Source: Candidatus Gastranaerophilales bacterium (GTDB taxonomy: Bacteria; Cyanobacteriota; Vampirovibrionia; Gastranaerophilales; Gastranaerophilaceae). From it: DNA of 64,000 nt. Under the pieces are notes generated by a model. The model was given only the letters and a program-made list of their open reading frames with translations. It was not told the DNA's origin and did no database searches. Of this stretch, positions 63,395 to 64,000 are shown piece after piece. The DNA lies in contig CALVAM010000002.1 of NCBI GenBank assembly GCA_944325545.1, positions 1 through 64,000 on the forward strand. The letters are read 5' to 3'. A program made the position numbers and the translations under genes. Every line of letters begins with the position of its first letter. Within the stretch, counting starts at the first letter, position 1.

Positions 63395-63853
63395 TTATTC
63401 TACATACATTAAAACTTGACCAAACTCTATTGGGTCACCGTTTTTAACGCAAATTTGAACAACTTTACCAGCTTGTTCTGATTTGATTTCATTCATTAAC
63501 TTCATTGCTTCAATAATACATACAACATCCCCTGCTGCAATAGTAGAACCTACTTCAACAAAAGGTGCAGCATCAGGTGATGATGCAGCATAGAAAGTTC
63601 CTACCATTGGAGATGTAATTGCTTTTCCTTTTACTTCAGGCTCTTTTGTTGCTGCTGTTTGCGAAGCTGGAGCTGCTGAAGTTTGTGGAGCAGACATTAC
63701 CGGTTGTGCTACAGGTGCTGATACCATATTTACTTCAGGTAAATCTTTTCTTATTGTTATAGCTTGTTCGCCATCTTCTAAAGAAATTTCTGTTAAACCG
63801 TTATCTGCAATTATTTTTGCTAATTTTTCTATATAATCTGATTCAAATTTCAT
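63395..63853 (-). CDS. accB: Acetyl-CoA carboxylase biotin carboxyl carrier protein
   Basis: 152 aa. The C-terminal biotinyl domain has IEAMKLMNEIKSEQAG with the biotinylated Lys. The N-terminal FESDYIEKLAKIIADNGLTE region and a Pro/Ala/Ser/Thr linker (APQTSAAPASQTAATKE) are typical. AAGGAGAACATA precedes the ATG. It lies downstream of efp, an order known from cyanobacteria and many other bacteria, and upstream of accC. Confidence 0.97.
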   Translation of the reverse strand: MKFESDYIEKLAKIIADNGLTEISLEDGEQAITIRKDLPEVNMVSAPVAQPVMSAPQTSAAPASQTAATKEPEVKGKAITSPMVGTFYAASSPDAAPFVEVGSTIAAGDVVCIIEAMKLMNEIKSEQAGKVVQICVKNGDPIEFGQVLMYVE

Positions 63854-63939
63854 TTATGTTCTCCTTTTACTAGAGCTAATAGTGAATAAATGTGTAATGA
63901 CTTTAATAGAACATTACACATTTTTTCTTTTATAAACTC

Positions 63940-64000
63940 TTATACACGATCTAAGTATTCGTTACTTCTGGTATCAACCCTAATTACATCACCATTTGAA
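63940..64000 (-). CDS. efp: Elongation factor P, C-terminal fragment
   Basis: The last 19 codons on the minus strand read SNGDVIRVDTRSNEYLDRV and stop (TAA at 63940-63942). This matches the conserved EF-P C-terminus (G-x-x-I-x-V-D-T-R-x-x-x-Y-x-x-R). The gene continues beyond the window edge. EF-P relieves ribosome stalling at proline runs. It is 86 nt upstream of accB. Confidence 0.85.
   Translation of the reverse strand, partial: SNGDVIRVDTRSNEYLDRV

Overview
The window is AT-rich DNA from an anaerobic, double-membraned bacterium. It most resembles a gut Gastranaerophilales-type member of the Melainabacteria/Vampirovibrionia, the non-photosynthetic relatives of Cyanobacteria. The evidence is indirect but consistent. 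atpD and atpC form a pair away from any other ATP synthase gene, as in cyanobacteria and plastids. An Omp85 protein appears to carry a few POTRA repeats, as cyanobacterial ones do. efp lies just upstream of accB. There is a class III (anaerobic) ribonucleotide reductase. Intergenic DNA is full of heptamer-type tandem repeats and small palindromes. No photosynthesis gene is present. The assignment is an inference; no search was run.

Layout. 1-6.4 kb: ksgA, a GCS2-type glutamate-cysteine ligase, atpD-atpC, a small secreted protein and an FkbH-like HAD protein. 6.4-7.4 kb: repeats. 7.4-11 kb: nrdD and nrdG with an XRE regulator and a small HAD protein between them. 11-14 kb: an AGCS symporter, an orphan sugar-type ABC permease and an XRE regulator. 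14-18.5 kb: RNase P RNA and a giant SF1 helicase. 18.5-29 kb: small proteins, tRNA-Gly, a PPP-type phosphatase, an AsmA-like protein, a prepilin-like protein, ispE, two PlsC acyltransferases and a RelA/SpoT-like domain protein. 29-34.5 kb: the long Rel protein, then a TolC / MarR / EmrA-type efflux locus lacking an inner-membrane transporter. 34.5-36 kb: repeats and tRNA-Leu. 36-44.2 kb: secreted proteins, a second AsmA-like protein, an iteron-like repeat array beside a very AT-rich tract, an M2/M3-like metallopeptidase and a kinase-like protein. 44.2-45.4 kb: repeats enclosing a small XRE cassette. 45.4-47.3 kb: a sensor histidine kinase. 47.4-61 kb: a cell-surface region. 61-64 kb: dCMP deaminase, accC, accB and the 3' end of efp.

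The most interesting region is 47.4-61 kb. A five-gene minus-strand operon encodes a PapD-like chaperone, two small subunit-like proteins, a larger surface protein, and a 1015-residue usher-like outer-membrane protein whose N-terminus looks like a copper-amine-oxidase-N-type domain. Across a divergent promoter holding an A12 tract lies a 1270-residue protein with an HELGH zincin motif and a long Asn/Ser/Thr-rich tail. Beyond it a third subunit-like gene sits directly upstream of the Omp85 gene. Together they suggest a divergent chaperone-usher-like surface system.

Other points of note: several proteins share an N-terminal F-K-[SG]-type motif; one of them has a RelA/SpoT-like fold and one a kinase-like fold. 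Three genes have TATAAT exactly 6 nt before ATG, which predicts leaderless mRNAs.
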